DNA of 64,000 nucleotides. It comes from Telmatospirillum siberiense. Lineage in GTDB: Bacteria; Pseudomonadota; Alphaproteobacteria; Rhodospirillales; Magnetospirillaceae. Below are positions 34,215 through 42,766 of the stretch, one piece after another (position 1 is the first letter of the stretch; each line of letters begins with the position of its first letter). The stretch is taken from positions 248,001-312,000 of the forward strand of contig NZ_PIUM01000002.1 in NCBI RefSeq assembly GCF_002845745.1, read 5' to 3'. The notes under the pieces were generated by a model that did not search any database, was not told the DNA's origin, and was given only the letters and a program-made list of their open reading frames with translations. The translations under genes and the position numbers were made by a program.

Positions 34215-34458
34215 AGAAGTCTTCTTTGCGGGCGATGAGAGGACGGACGATCTTTTCGAGGATCAGCAGCAGGACGAAGCCCACGACCAATCCGAAGGCG
34301 GCGAAGGCGCCGGGATAGGCATCCCAGCCGAAATGCGCCTCTTCCGGGCGGATCATCAGGTTGAGGCCGAGAAGCAGGACGAGGGCGGCGAAAAACAGGT
34401 TCCGCCACAGCCTGTGCTGTTTTCCCAGCCGATCGAACAAGGCGCCGAGACTGCTCAT
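34201..34458 (-). CDS. Small two-helix membrane protein within the nuo operon
   Basis: An 85-residue protein without a family I can name. Two hydrophobic segments (LFFAALVLLLGLNLMI and AFGLVVGFVLLLILEKIV) flank a short loop with Glu, Asp and Trp, and a charged tail (RPLIARKEDFYGDI) follows. Start ATG 34458 has AGGAA six bases upstream; ATG 34464 would leave no spacing. It sits between two antiporter-like genes and overlaps nuoL, so it is translated with the complex and may be an accessory subunit. Confidence 0.75.
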   Translation of the reverse strand: MSSLGALFDRLGKQHRLWRNLFFAALVLLLGLNLMIRPEEAHFGWDAYPGAFAAFGLVVGFVLLLILEKIVRPLIARKEDFYGDI

Positions 34459-34467
34459 GGCCATTTC

Positions 34468-35955
34468 CTAATAGTTCCCGAAGACGCGGATGAAGTCCTG
34501 AAACATCTGCGGATAGAAGCCGAGGATCAGGGAGACCAGGGCCGTGAAGCAAAGCGGCACGACCATGGTGAGCGGCGCTTCCCGGACATGGTCGATGTCG
34601 CTCACCGGCGCCTTGAAGAAGGCGCGGTAGAAGATCGGCACGAAATAGCCGGCGTTGAGTGCCGTCGAGGCGAGAAGGGCGATCATCAGGGCGACCTGGC
34701 CGGCCTGCAGGGCGCCGTTGACCAGATACCATTTGGAGACGAAGCCGGCGACCGGGGGCATGCCGATCATCGACAGCGAGGCCAGGCCGAAGGCGCCGAA
34801 GGTCCAGGGCATCTTGCGCCCCATGCCGTTCATCTGGCTGATCTTCTTCTGGTGCGTCACCACATAGATGGCGCCGGCGGCGAAGAACAGGGTGATCTTC
34901 GAAAAGGCGTGGTTGGCGATATGCAGCAGCCCGCCCTGCACGGCCATCGGGGTCAGGAGCGAGACGCCGATGATGACGTAGGAGAGCTGGCTGACCGTCG
35001 AATAGGCGAGCCTGGCCTTGATGTCGTCCTTGGTCAGAGCGATCAGCGAGGCGACGACGATAGTGAAGGCGGCCAGATAGGCGGTGGGCAGGTCGAGCCC
35101 CAGACTGTGCATCGTCTCGACGCCGAATCCCGACAGGATGACCCGGCTCAGCGAGAAGACGCCGGCCTTGACCACGGCCACGGCATGCAGAAGGGCGGAG
35201 ACCGGAGTCGGCGCCACCATGGCCGAGGGCAGCCAGTTGTGGAAGGGCATCAGGGCGGCCTTGGCCAAGCCGCAGAGGAACAGCACGTAGGTCAGCCGCA
35301 CCAGATTGGGATGATCCGCCACCACCTGGGCCGGGAACATGCCGTCGGTCACCGAGACGAGATTCATCTCCAGCGTGCCGCACAGCACATAGGTCAGCAC
35401 CATGGCCGGCAGCAGGAACAGCTTCGAGGTGCCCATCAGATAGACCAGATATTTCCGCGCGCCGGCAAAGCCTTCCGCGTCCTGGTGATGGGCGACCAGG
35501 GGATAGGTGAAGACGGTGATCACCTCGTAGAAGAGGTAGAGCGTGAAGATGTTGGCGGCGAAGGCGACGCCGAGGGCGCCGAAGATGGCGATGGCGAAGC
35601 AGAAATAGTAGCGCGTCTGGGCGTGTTCCTTGAGGCCGCGCATGTAGCCGATGTTGTAGCTGGTGGCCAGGCCCCACAGGAAGGGGGCGATCAGGGCGAA
35701 GACCATGCCCAGTCCGTCCAGCGCGAAGGTCACCGTAATCCCCGGAAGGATGGTGAACATCTGGTAGGAATAGACGTGGCCGGCGAGGATGCCCGGCACG
35801 AAGGACAGCACCGAAAGGAAGGTCAGCGCGGCGGCGACGAAGGAGACGGCCTCGCGCCGGTTCTCGTTGCCCCGGTTGAACCAGATGGCGAAGGGCGCCA
35901 GCGCGGTGAGGCCAAGCGGCAGGAGCAGGCGGGCGCTTTCGATGGAAGCGGGCAT
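34468..35955 (-). CDS. Extra antiporter-like subunit (MrpD/NuoM-type) inserted between nuoK and nuoL
   Basis: A 495-residue proton/cation antiporter-like protein. Key residues are kept: LYLFYEVITVFTYPLVAHH (Glu), GLAKAALMPFHNWLPSAMVA (Lys), LLHAVAVVKAGVFSLSR, STVSQLSYVIIGV and HAFSKITLFFAAGAIYV. It is the fourth pump-type subunit of this operon, where a normal complex I has three. It follows nuoK by four bases. Related annotations would read 'monovalent cation/H+ antiporter subunit D'. It probably lengthens the membrane arm and raises ions pumped per electron pair. Confidence 0.9.
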   Translation of the reverse strand: MPASIESARLLLPLGLTALAPFAIWFNRGNENRREAVSFVAAALTFLSVLSFVPGILAGHVYSYQMFTILPGITVTFALDGLGMVFALIAPFLWGLATSYNIGYMRGLKEHAQTRYYFCFAIAIFGALGVAFAANIFTLYLFYEVITVFTYPLVAHHQDAEGFAGARKYLVYLMGTSKLFLLPAMVLTYVLCGTLEMNLVSVTDGMFPAQVVADHPNLVRLTYVLFLCGLAKAALMPFHNWLPSAMVAPTPVSALLHAVAVVKAGVFSLSRVILSGFGVETMHSLGLDLPTAYLAAFTIVVASLIALTKDDIKARLAYSTVSQLSYVIIGVSLLTPMAVQGGLLHIANHAFSKITLFFAAGAIYVVTHQKKISQMNGMGRKMPWTFGAFGLASLSMIGMPPVAGFVSKWYLVNGALQAGQVALMIALLASTALNAGYFVPIFYRAFFKAPVSDIDHVREAPLTMVVPLCFTALVSLILGFYPQMFQDFIRVFGNY

Positions 35956-35959
35956 GGAG

Positions 35960-36268
35960 CTATTCTTTCAACGTCGAGATGGCGTCGGTTTCGACGGTGC
36001 CGAAACGGCGCGAGACCACGATGATGATGGCGAGAACCAGGGTGGCCTCGGCGGCGGCCAGGCCCATCACCAGAAGCGTTCCCAACTGGCCGAGGACGGC
36101 ATTGGCCTCGGTGAGCTGGGCGGCGGCGACGATGGACAGTCCGGCGCCGTTCAGCATCAGCTCGACACTGATCAGCATGCCGACCAGGGTGCGGCGCACC
36201 ACGATGCCGTAAAGGCCGATCACCAGCAGCAGAAGGGCGACCAACTGATAGAGGGTGAGGGCGCTCAT
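35960..36268 (-). CDS. nuoK: Complex I membrane subunit NuoK
   Basis: A 102-residue three-helix subunit. The two channel glutamates lie in LISVELMLNG (Glu36) and GLAAAEATLVLAII (Glu74). It overlaps nuoJ by four bases (ATGA), so translation is coupled. Confidence 0.96.
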   Translation of the reverse strand: MSALTLYQLVALLLLVIGLYGIVVRRTLVGMLISVELMLNGAGLSIVAAAQLTEANAVLGQLGTLLVMGLAAAEATLVLAIIIVVSRRFGTVETDAISTLKE

Positions 36269-36774
36269 TGCTTTTCCTTCCGTTCCCAGGTCAGGACGAC
36301 GGCGCCTGACATGGCGACCAGGAGAATCAGGGAAATAAGCTCGAAGCTTAATGAGTACTGTTCGAGAAGGCCGGTTCCCAGGGCCGGCAATCCGACTTCC
36401 ACCGGCAGATCCCTGGCGGCGCCGGGATGGCGGATCAGCACCAGGGCGAGGCCGACGGCCGGTACCAATCCGGCGAGCAGGGCATTGAAGCGGTGCCTGA
36501 TGGTGACGGGCCGGGCCTCCTCGCCCTCGCCATCGGCGCGGGTCAGCATGACCGAGAAGAAGACCAGCACGCAGACGGCGCCGACATAGATCAGGATCTG
36601 CATGAAGGCCAGGAACGGCGTGGCCAGCAGCAGATACATCCCGGCGACGCCGAAGAAGGTGACGACCAGCCCGACCAGGGCGCGGACCAGACTCTTGCTG
36701 CTCACCGCGACCAGGGCGCCGCCCAGGATGATCAGGGCGTGAAGGGCGAAAGCGATTTTTGCCAGAATTTCCAT
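36265..36774 (-). CDS. nuoJ: Complex I membrane subunit NuoJ
   Basis: A 169-residue subunit with five helices. The conserved TM3 region ATPFLAFMQILIYVGAVCVL, which holds the pi-bulge of complex I, is intact. It lies between nuoI (2-base gap) and nuoK (4-base overlap). Confidence 0.95.
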   Translation of the reverse strand: MEILAKIAFALHALIILGGALVAVSSKSLVRALVGLVVTFFGVAGMYLLLATPFLAFMQILIYVGAVCVLVFFSVMLTRADGEGEEARPVTIRHRFNALLAGLVPAVGLALVLIRHPGAARDLPVEVGLPALGTGLLEQYSLSFELISLILLVAMSGAVVLTWERKEKQ

Positions 36775-36776
36775 GA

Positions 36777-37337
36777 TCAGCGCTCTTGGAGCTTTTGAAC
36801 CTGTTCCGGCGTCGGCTTCAGCGACCCCGGATAGGGAATGAGCAGGTTGTGCAGGAAGGCATCACGGCTGGTGCCAACGGCATTGAGTTCGTGCGAGAAG
36901 GTGAGGCAGCGCGGCGGACAGGCTTCGACGCACATGCCGCACAGGCTGCACAGCGAGAAATCGTTGATCCAGATCACCGGCTCGCGCGGGGCCACCGGGC
37001 GCTCGACTTCCTCGCCGCGCGCTTCGGCCTCCTGGAAGGTCTTTTCCTGCTCGGGCGTGATGACCGGCGCCGGGGCCTTGACCACGGTGATGCATTGGGA
37101 CGGACAGGCGCCGACGCAGATCATGCAGGCCGTGCACTTGGATTTGGTCGCATCCCGGGGATGGGGCACCAGGGCGATGGGGCCGCGATAGCTGTCGGTG
37201 AGATCGGTGGGGACCTGCTCGCGCGGGTAATGCACCGTCACCTGGGGCCGGGTGAAGTTGCGGCCGGTGATGCGCAGCCCGACCACCAGGCTCCACAGAT
37301 CGCCGATCGGCTCGAGGACTTTTCTGATCATGCTCAT
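36777..37337 (-). CDS. nuoI: Complex I 8Fe-8S ferredoxin-like subunit NuoI
   Basis: A 186-residue subunit carrying two [4Fe-4S] clusters, N6a and N6b type. Cysteine sets are CTACMICVGAC (68, 71, 74, 78) and CSLCGMCVEAC (130, 133, 136, 140), with the partner cysteines shortly after. With no NuoEFG in the operon this subunit is the outermost visible electron entry point, so it may accept electrons from a ferredoxin or another docking partner. GGAA lies five bases before ATG 37337. Confidence 0.95.
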   Translation of the reverse strand: MSMIRKVLEPIGDLWSLVVGLRITGRNFTRPQVTVHYPREQVPTDLTDSYRGPIALVPHPRDATKSKCTACMICVGACPSQCITVVKAPAPVITPEQEKTFQEAEARGEEVERPVAPREPVIWINDFSLCSLCGMCVEACPPRCLTFSHELNAVGTSRDAFLHNLLIPYPGSLKPTPEQVQKLQER

Positions 37338-37357
37338 GATGTTCCGCGAAGCCTTTC

Positions 37358-38338
37358 CTAGAAGACCTTCATGAGGAAGACCGTCCCCAGAAGATTGAGG
37401 GTCGCCAGGGGGATGAGCCATTTCCAATTGATGTTGAGCAACTGGTCGAAGCGTACGCGGGGATAGGTCCAGCGAACCCAGATGAACAAGGCGAGCAAGG
37501 CATAGACCTTGATCATGAACCACCACACCCCGTCGATCCCCGGACCTTTCCAGCCGCCGAGGAACAACGCCGTGCAGACGCCGGAAACGACGACCATGTT
37601 GGCGTATTCGGCCATGAAGAACATGCCGAAACCCATGCCCGAATATTCGGTGTGGAAGCCGGCGGTCAGTTCGGACTCGGCTTCCGGCAGATCGAAGGGC
37701 GCGCGGTTGGTCTCGGCGAAGGCGCAGACCAGGAAGATCAGGAAGGCCAGCGGCTGGGTGACGATGTTCCACTGCCAGGGCCAGGAGCCCTGTCCCTCGA
37801 CGATGGTCGAGAGATTGAGGCTGCCCTTCTGGAAGGCGATGCAGAGCACGGCCAGCAACAGCGGGATCTCGTAGGCGACCGATTGCGAGACGGTGCGCGC
37901 CGCGCCCAGCAAGCCGAACTTGTTGTTCGACGCCCAGCCGGCCAACATGGTCGACAGCACGCCGATGCCGGCGAAGGCCAGGATCAGTAGCAGGCCGAGA
38001 TTGACCTCCTGGACCGTCACCACCGGCCCGAAGGGCATCGGCACGAACAGCAGCAGGACCGGAAACACGGCGAGCACCGGGGCCATCCAGAACAGGATGG
38101 GATCGGCGTTGGTCGGCGTGAAGAGCTGCTTGCCGATCAGTTTTCCGGCGTCGGCCAGAGGTTGGAGAATTCCATGCGGACCGACCTCGAAGGGGCCGGG
38201 ACGGCGCTGGATATGCCCGGCGCCCTTGCGCTCGGCATAGACCAGGACCAGCACATGGATGCCGACGAAGGCCATGATCGCCACCATGCCGATGACGATA
38301 TGGATGAGTTCGGAGGGAATTGCCGCGAGGAAAGTCAT
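37358..38338 (-). CDS. nuoH: Complex I membrane subunit NuoH
   Basis: A 326-residue subunit forming the quinone-chamber entrance with NuoB and NuoD. Conserved pieces are YAERKGAGHIQRRPGPFEVG, AETNRAPFDLPEAESELTAG and WVRWTYPRVRFDQLL. ATG 38338 has AGGTGA seven bases upstream; GTG 38347, overlapping the nuoD stop, is an alternative. It follows nuoD directly where nuoE-F-G would lie in the usual gene order. Confidence 0.96.
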   Translation of the reverse strand: MTFLAAIPSELIHIVIGMVAIMAFVGIHVLVLVYAERKGAGHIQRRPGPFEVGPHGILQPLADAGKLIGKQLFTPTNADPILFWMAPVLAVFPVLLLFVPMPFGPVVTVQEVNLGLLLILAFAGIGVLSTMLAGWASNNKFGLLGAARTVSQSVAYEIPLLLAVLCIAFQKGSLNLSTIVEGQGSWPWQWNIVTQPLAFLIFLVCAFAETNRAPFDLPEAESELTAGFHTEYSGMGFGMFFMAEYANMVVVSGVCTALFLGGWKGPGIDGVWWFMIKVYALLALFIWVRWTYPRVRFDQLLNINWKWLIPLATLNLLGTVFLMKVF

Positions 38339-38343
38339 GGGAT

Positions 38344-39507
38344 TCACCTGTCGATCTCGGGAATGACCAGATCCAGGCTTCCCAGGATGGCCACGGCGTC
38401 TGCCAGGATGGTGCCCCGCGCGGCTTCGGCGTAGGCGCTTAGGTTGGAGAAGCAGGGCGAGCGCAGCTTGACCTTGTAGGCGAACTCCCCGCCATTGCTG
38501 ACCAGATGGACGCCGATCTTGCCGCGCGCCCCTTCAACGGCGAAATAGGATTCGCCCTTGGGCGCCTTCCACAGGACCTTCGGCGCGTTTTTCATCAGCA
38601 CCGGTCCGGCGGGAAGGGCGGCCAGGGCCTGCTCGATGATGTTCAGGCTCTGCTCCATCTCGTCCATGCGCACCAGGTAGCGGGCCATGGAATCTCCCTC
38701 GGTGCGGACGGCGACCTGCCAGTCCAGACCCTCGTAGATGGGGAAATGCTCCGCCTGGCGAACGTCGTAGGCCAGCCCCGAACCGCGCGCCACGGGACCG
38801 GTGACGCCATAGCGCCGGCACATGTCGGCGTCCATGACGCCGACGCCTTCCAGGCGCTTCCTCAGGATGACGTTATCGGTAACCAGATCCCGGTACATCG
38901 GCAGACGCTCGCGCATCTTCGGGATGAAGTCGCGGACGGTCTCGATGAACTTCTCGCTCAGGTCCGTGCAGACACCGCCGATGCGGAAGGAGGAATGGGT
39001 CAGCCGCGATCCCGTGGGCATCTGGAGGATGTCCAGCAGATGTTCGCGATCGTCGAAGGCGTACATGATGGGGGTGATCGCCCCCAGATCCAGCGTGAAG
39101 GCGCCCCACCACAGCAGATGCGAGGTGATCCGGTTGATCTCGGTGGTGATGACGCGAATATATTGCGCGCGCTCGGGCACCTCGAAGCCGGCCAGCCGTT
39201 CGACGGCGCCGACGAAAGCCCAGTTCCAGCCCAGCGCGTGGCCATAGTCGATGCGCCCGGTGTTGGGGATGAACTGGGAGAGGGTTTTCACCTCGCCCAT
39301 CTTCTCGTGCATGCGATGCAGGTAGCCCAGCACCGGTTCGGCGCGGATCACATATTCGCCGTCCAGCTCGACGATGACCCGCAAGACGCCGTGGGTCGCC
39401 GGATGTTGCGGGCCGAGGTTGAGGATCATCGTGTCCTCGCGGGCGCCCTTCTCGAAGTTCCGATTGTAGAAGTCACCCTCGGTCACGCCCAATTGTTCGT
39501 AATGCAT
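38344..39507 (-). CDS. nuoD: Complex I 49-kDa subunit NuoD
   Basis: A 387-residue peripheral-arm subunit at the quinone site. Seen are LNLGPQHPATHGVLRV, LGYLHRMHEKMGEVKT, WWGAFTLDLGAITP and the invariant C-terminal Asp of SLDLVIPEIDR. It is a separate polypeptide rather than a NuoCD fusion. ATG 39507 has AGGAA six bases upstream. It lies 34 bases after nuoC. Confidence 0.97.
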   Translation of the reverse strand: MHYEQLGVTEGDFYNRNFEKGAREDTMILNLGPQHPATHGVLRVIVELDGEYVIRAEPVLGYLHRMHEKMGEVKTLSQFIPNTGRIDYGHALGWNWAFVGAVERLAGFEVPERAQYIRVITTEINRITSHLLWWGAFTLDLGAITPIMYAFDDREHLLDILQMPTGSRLTHSSFRIGGVCTDLSEKFIETVRDFIPKMRERLPMYRDLVTDNVILRKRLEGVGVMDADMCRRYGVTGPVARGSGLAYDVRQAEHFPIYEGLDWQVAVRTEGDSMARYLVRMDEMEQSLNIIEQALAALPAGPVLMKNAPKVLWKAPKGESYFAVEGARGKIGVHLVSNGGEFAYKVKLRSPCFSNLSAYAEAARGTILADAVAILGSLDLVIPEIDR

Positions 39508-39541
39508 GGTCGTTCCTGTCGATCCTTGAGGCCAGTGCCCG

Positions 39542-40069
39542 TCAAGCCTCGCCCGTCTCGGCCAATTTGGCCGCCGGGGTGAGCAGGGTGAAATCCGCCG
39601 CCGCCCGCAGGGGCTCGGCCGGCGGGAACAGATCCCACAGGAAGGCGCGTTGCGCCTCGGTCTTCTGCAGGGGATGCTCGGTCATGTCGGGCGCCAGCAG
39701 CAGCGGCACCGGGTTGGGATTGCCGGTGAAGGTGATGCCGTAGAAGTCGGTGGTTTCGCGTTCATGCCATTCGGCGCCCTGGTAGACCGAGGCGATGGAT
39801 GGCAGTTCCGGCGCCTCGTGCGAGGTGAGCACGCGCAAGGCGACGCGGCCGGGACTGTCTATATGATCGAAGTGATAGACCGCCAGATAGCCTTCCTTGG
39901 CGTCGATGGCGGTGAGATCCTCTAGGAAGTAGTTGGCGCGATAGAGCAGTTTGACGGCGGGCAGCAGATCGGATTGCGCCAGGAAAACCGACCAGGCGAG
40001 CCCGGTCTTGGCCGGATCGCATTTGACGAGGTACTGAACCTTGATGGTGCCGAACAGGGAGTCGATCAT
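39542..40069 (-). CDS. nuoC: Complex I 30-kDa subunit NuoC (divergent)
   Basis: A 175-residue peripheral-arm subunit. The signature region reads [19 protein letters not shown], recognisable but shortened and altered against the usual ERE-W-D-GI-F-HPDLRRIL pattern; the HPL-K tail is partly kept ([12 protein letters not shown]). ATG 40069 has GGGAGAG five bases upstream and overlaps the nuoB stop (ATGA). The divergence fits a specialised second-type complex I rather than the respiratory housekeeping one. Confidence 0.9.
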   Translation of the reverse strand: MIDSLFGTIKVQYLVKCDPAKTGLAWSVFLAQSDLLPAVKLLYRANYFLEDLTAIDAKEGYLAVYHFDHIDSPGRVALRVLTSHEAPELPSIASVYQGAEWHERETTDFYGITFTGNPNPVPLLLAPDMTEHPLQKTEAQRAFLWDLFPPAEPLRAAADFTLLTPAAKLAETGEA

Positions 40070-40623
40070 TTCGTCTCTCCCGACGCTTCCGACGCTTCCG
40101 GCCACCAGCGGCGCCCCGTGAGCTTCTTCTGGATTTCGAAAAGTCCTTCCAGCAGCGCCTCGGGCCGGGGAGGGCAGCCGGGAACGTAGACGTCGACGGG
40201 GATCAGCTTATCGACGCCCTCGACGATGCCGTACTGGTTCTCGAACTTGAAGGGTCCGCCCGAAATGGCGCAGTTGCCGAGCGCCAGGACGAAGCGCGGC
40301 GCCGGCATCTGCTCGTAAAGGCGAACCACCGAAGGGGCCATCTTCTTGTTGACCGTGCCGGCGACGATCAGGAGATCGGACTGGCGGGGCGACGGCCGGA
40401 ACACTTCGGCACCGAAGCGCGAGATGTCGAAGCGGGCCATGCTGGTCGCCATCATCTCGATGGCGCAGCAGGCCAGGCCGAAGGTCATCGGCCACAGCGA
40501 CATGGCGCGACAGATGTCGAGGACGTCATTGACCGCCTTGATCCGGACGACCGGGGGGACGATATGGGCGCCGCCCTCGGTCTGATAATCGGGGGCGATC
40601 AGAGTCGGATCTTGCGTGGCCAC
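40066..40623 (-). CDS. nuoB: Complex I subunit NuoB ([4Fe-4S] N2)
   Basis: A 185-residue subunit carrying cluster N2, the electron donor to quinone. The four ligands are Cys52 and Cys53 ([10 protein letters not shown]), Cys118 ([10 protein letters not shown]) and Cys150 ([11 protein letters not shown]). Start GTG 40623 has AAAGGGG eight bases upstream and lies within the nuoA 3' end (25-base overlap). It is coupled to nuoC by ATGA. Confidence 0.97.
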   Translation of the reverse strand: MATQDPTLIAPDYQTEGGAHIVPPVVRIKAVNDVLDICRAMSLWPMTFGLACCAIEMMATSMARFDISRFGAEVFRPSPRQSDLLIVAGTVNKKMAPSVVRLYEQMPAPRFVLALGNCAISGGPFKFENQYGIVEGVDKLIPVDVYVPGCPPRPEALLEGLFEIQKKLTGRRWWPEASEASGETK

Positions 40624-40979
40624 GTGAACACCCCTTTCGCCCAGAAATAGACAACCGCCAGACCAAGGAAGAACAGGAAGATCAGAATTTCGAAGAAGGC
40701 GTCCCAACCGACGGTCCACCGATATTGGGTAGCGACCGGGAAGAGGTAGAGGACGTCGACGTCGAAGGCGAGGAAGATCAGTGCGTAGACGTAGTAGTTG
40801 ACGCCGAACCGGCCCCGGGCATTGCCCAGGGGAACGATGCCGCACTCGTAGGGCATGCCCATGTCTCCACCTTTCGCCTTCGGGGCGAGAAGGGATGCCA
40901 GGGCTAGTGGGCCACCGGCAAAAAGGGCGCCCAGTACGAGAAAAAGTATGATGGCGAGATGCAGCCAACTGAAGACCAT
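40599..40979 (-). CDS. nuoA: Complex I membrane subunit NuoA
   Basis: A 126-residue three-helix subunit. The loop [17 protein letters not shown] and the acidic TM2 [13 protein letters not shown] are typical. It is the first gene of the operon; an AT-rich 468-bp spacer upstream should contain the promoter. Confidence 0.96.
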   Translation of the reverse strand: MVFSWLHLAIILFLVLGALFAGGPLALASLLAPKAKGGDMGMPYECGIVPLGNARGRFGVNYYVYALIFLAFDVDVLYLFPVATQYRWTVGWDAFFEILIFLFFLGLAVVYFWAKGVFTWPRKIRL

Positions 40980-41040
40980 GAGTCGACCCTTTTAGGAAGC
41001 TGATCAGTTCATAAGCATATAAAATTATGTTTTATTAACC

Positions 41041-41056
41041 TTATACTTTCGTATAA
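41041..41056 (-). promoter_or_regulatory. Inverted repeat in the nuo promoter region
   Basis: TTATAC-tttc-GTATAA is perfect, 62 bases before the nuoA start on an AT-rich background. It is a candidate operator or hairpin; the protein is unknown. Confidence 0.35.
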
Positions 41057-41263
41057 TTTCTTTAACATATTGGTATTTTTACTAATAATTTTAAGTTAGC
41101 CATAAATAATTTTGGCTAATTTGGAGCACTCTGTCTATGCCAGAGATACCTGATGGCTTCCCCTCAATACCTTAACTGCAAATTTTTCATGGCTATTAAG
41201 TGATTGTGATCGCGAAGTCAAATCCAGACTGCACGGGCTTCGTTCGCCGATCTCATCGCGTGC

Positions 41264-41277
41264 GGTATTCGAATACC
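41264..41277 (+). promoter_or_regulatory. Perfect 14-bp palindrome upstream of ald
   Basis: GGTATTCGAATACC lies 171 bases before the ald start. It could be a regulator site, for example of an Lrp/AldR-type protein, but this is inference. Confidence 0.35.
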
Positions 41278-41447
41278 ATCTATGGACTAACCGGTCCAAC
41301 CGTTTCCATCCGATTGTGCCGCGCTTGGCCAGTAAAATCAGGGACAAGCCGTCCAAGTGCTTCGGTCGGAGATTCTCAAGTTTCGGGGGGACAAAATTTT
41401 CTTCCGATCATAAGCTGTTTAAAATTCCAAGACCGGGAGGGAGCGCG

Positions 41448-42566
41448 ATGAAAATAGGTGTTCCGAAAGAGATCAAGATCGGCGAATACCGGGTCGGATT
41501 GACCCCGGAAAGCGTCGCCGAAATCGTCAGTCACGATCACGAGGTGCTGGTCGAGACGGGAGCCGGCGCGGGTATCGGCTGCGGTGACGACAGTTACCGC
41601 GACGCCGGCGCGGTGGTCGTCGCCAATGTCGCGGCGATCTACGAGGGTGCCGAACTGATCGTCAAGGTCAAGGAGCCGGAAGAGGCCGAGCGGCGCCTGC
41701 TGACCGAGAAGCATGTGCTGTTCACCTATCTGCATCTGGCCCCCGATCCGGTTCTGACCAAGGATCTTTTGAACAGTGGGGCCGTCTGTATCGCCTATGA
41801 GACGATCACCGACGATCACGGACATTTGCCGTTGCTGGCGCCGATGTCGCAGGTGGCTGGCCGCATGGCCATCCAGGCGGGTGCCAACGCCCTGGAGAAG
41901 GCGTGCGGCGGCCGCGGCGTCCTTCTGGGCCGGGTGCCCGGCGTTCGCCCCGCCAAGGTCACCGTGGTGGGCGGTGGCGTGGTCGGCGAAAGCGCCATCG
42001 AGACCGCCATCGGCCTGGGGGCCGAGGTGACGGTGCTCGACCCCAACCTGGAATTGCTGGAGCGTTTGGCCAAGCGTTTCGGCTGGGGCCTGCGGACGGT
42101 CAAGACCAACCGCTCGGCCATTGCCAGCAGTGTCGCCGAATCCGATCTGGTGGTCGGCGCGGTGTTGATCATGGGAGCGACGACGCCGAAGGTGGTGACC
42201 CGCCAGATGGTCGCCGCCATGCGGCCCGGATCGGTGGTGGTCGACGTCTCCATCGACCAGGGCGGTTGCTTCGAAACCAGCCGCCCGACCTCGCATGCCA
42301 GCCCGACCTATGTCGAGGAGGGCGTCGTTCATTACTGCGTGGTCAATATGGCCGGCGCCGTGCCTTGGACGGCGACCTACGCCTTGAACAACGCCACTCT
42401 GCCCTATGTCCTGCAAATCGCCGACGAGGGATACCGCGCGGCGCTCCTTTCCTCGCCGCATTTCCTGTCGGGTCTCAACGTCCATCACGGATGTCTGACG
42501 GAACCCTCGGTTGCGCGCGAACAGAAACTGGCCTTCATGCAGCCCGAGGTCGCCCTGGCCCGGTAA
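41448..42566 (+). CDS. ald: Alanine dehydrogenase
   Basis: A 372-residue NAD-dependent enzyme interconverting L-alanine and pyruvate plus ammonia in the cytosol. The N-terminus [20 protein letters not shown], the Rossmann site [22 protein letters not shown] and the C-terminal [20 protein letters not shown] are diagnostic. Start ATG 41448 has GGGAGG upstream. It is monocistronic, divergent from nuo, and closed by a GC-rich hairpin. It supports growth on alanine or nitrogen balancing. Confidence 0.97.
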   Translation: MKIGVPKEIKIGEYRVGLTPESVAEIVSHDHEVLVETGAGAGIGCGDDSYRDAGAVVVANVAAIYEGAELIVKVKEPEEAERRLLTEKHVLFTYLHLAPDPVLTKDLLNSGAVCIAYETITDDHGHLPLLAPMSQVAGRMAIQAGANALEKACGGRGVLLGRVPGVRPAKVTVVGGGVVGESAIETAIGLGAEVTVLDPNLELLERLAKRFGWGLRTVKTNRSAIASSVAESDLVVGAVLIMGATTPKVVTRQMVAAMRPGSVVVDVSIDQGGCFETSRPTSHASPTYVEEGVVHYCVVNMAGAVPWTATYALNNATLPYVLQIADEGYRAALLSSPHFLSGLNVHHGCLTEPSVAREQKLAFMQPEVALAR

Positions 42567-42587
42567 GGCAAAGAACCGTTAGAGGAA

Positions 42588-42618
42588 GAGGCGGCGGAAC
42601 AGAAGTGTCCGCCGCCTC
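42588..42618 (+). terminator. GC-rich hairpin after ald
   Basis: GAGGCGGCGGA (42588-42598) pairs perfectly with TCCGCCGCCTC (42608-42618), 22 bases past the stop. The following bases are A-rich rather than a T-run on the ald strand. Confidence 0.55.
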
Positions 42619-42628
42619 GAAAAATCTT

Positions 42629-42765
42629 AGAGCGGTTTGCGATCGTATTGAATCATCGTTTTTTCCGTCACCCCCGGACTTGATCCGGGGGTCCATGGAT
42701 TGCCGGGTCAAGCCCGGCAATGACGAAAGGGTAAGTGACCCAACCTGGTCGCAAATCGCTCTAGC
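42629..42765. repeat. Composite REP-type palindromic element
   Basis: Outer arms TAGAGCGGTTTGCGA and TCGCAAATCGCTCTA enclose two hairpins, CCCCCGGA-cttga-TCCGGGGG and ATTGCCGGG-tcaag-CCCGGCAAT. It lies between convergent ald and lipoprotein genes and could terminate both. A related copy is at 51390-51514. Confidence 0.8.
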
Positions 42766-42766
42766 T

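Larger units (their letters stand above)
40980..41447. other. AT-rich divergent spacer between nuoA and ald
   Basis: A 468-bp gene-free region that must hold promoters for the nuo operon (minus) and ald (plus). The nuo-side half is very AT-rich. Inverted repeats are at 41041-41056 (TTATAC/GTATAA), 41096-41119 (TTAGCC/GGCTAA) and 41264-41277. No confident -35/-10 pair was picked. Confidence 0.5.

Noticed and set aside
34078-36024. 648-codon plus-strand frame opposite the extra pump and nuoL start
   Set aside because: Same mirror composition; lies fully over genes with strong family motifs and tight operon spacing.
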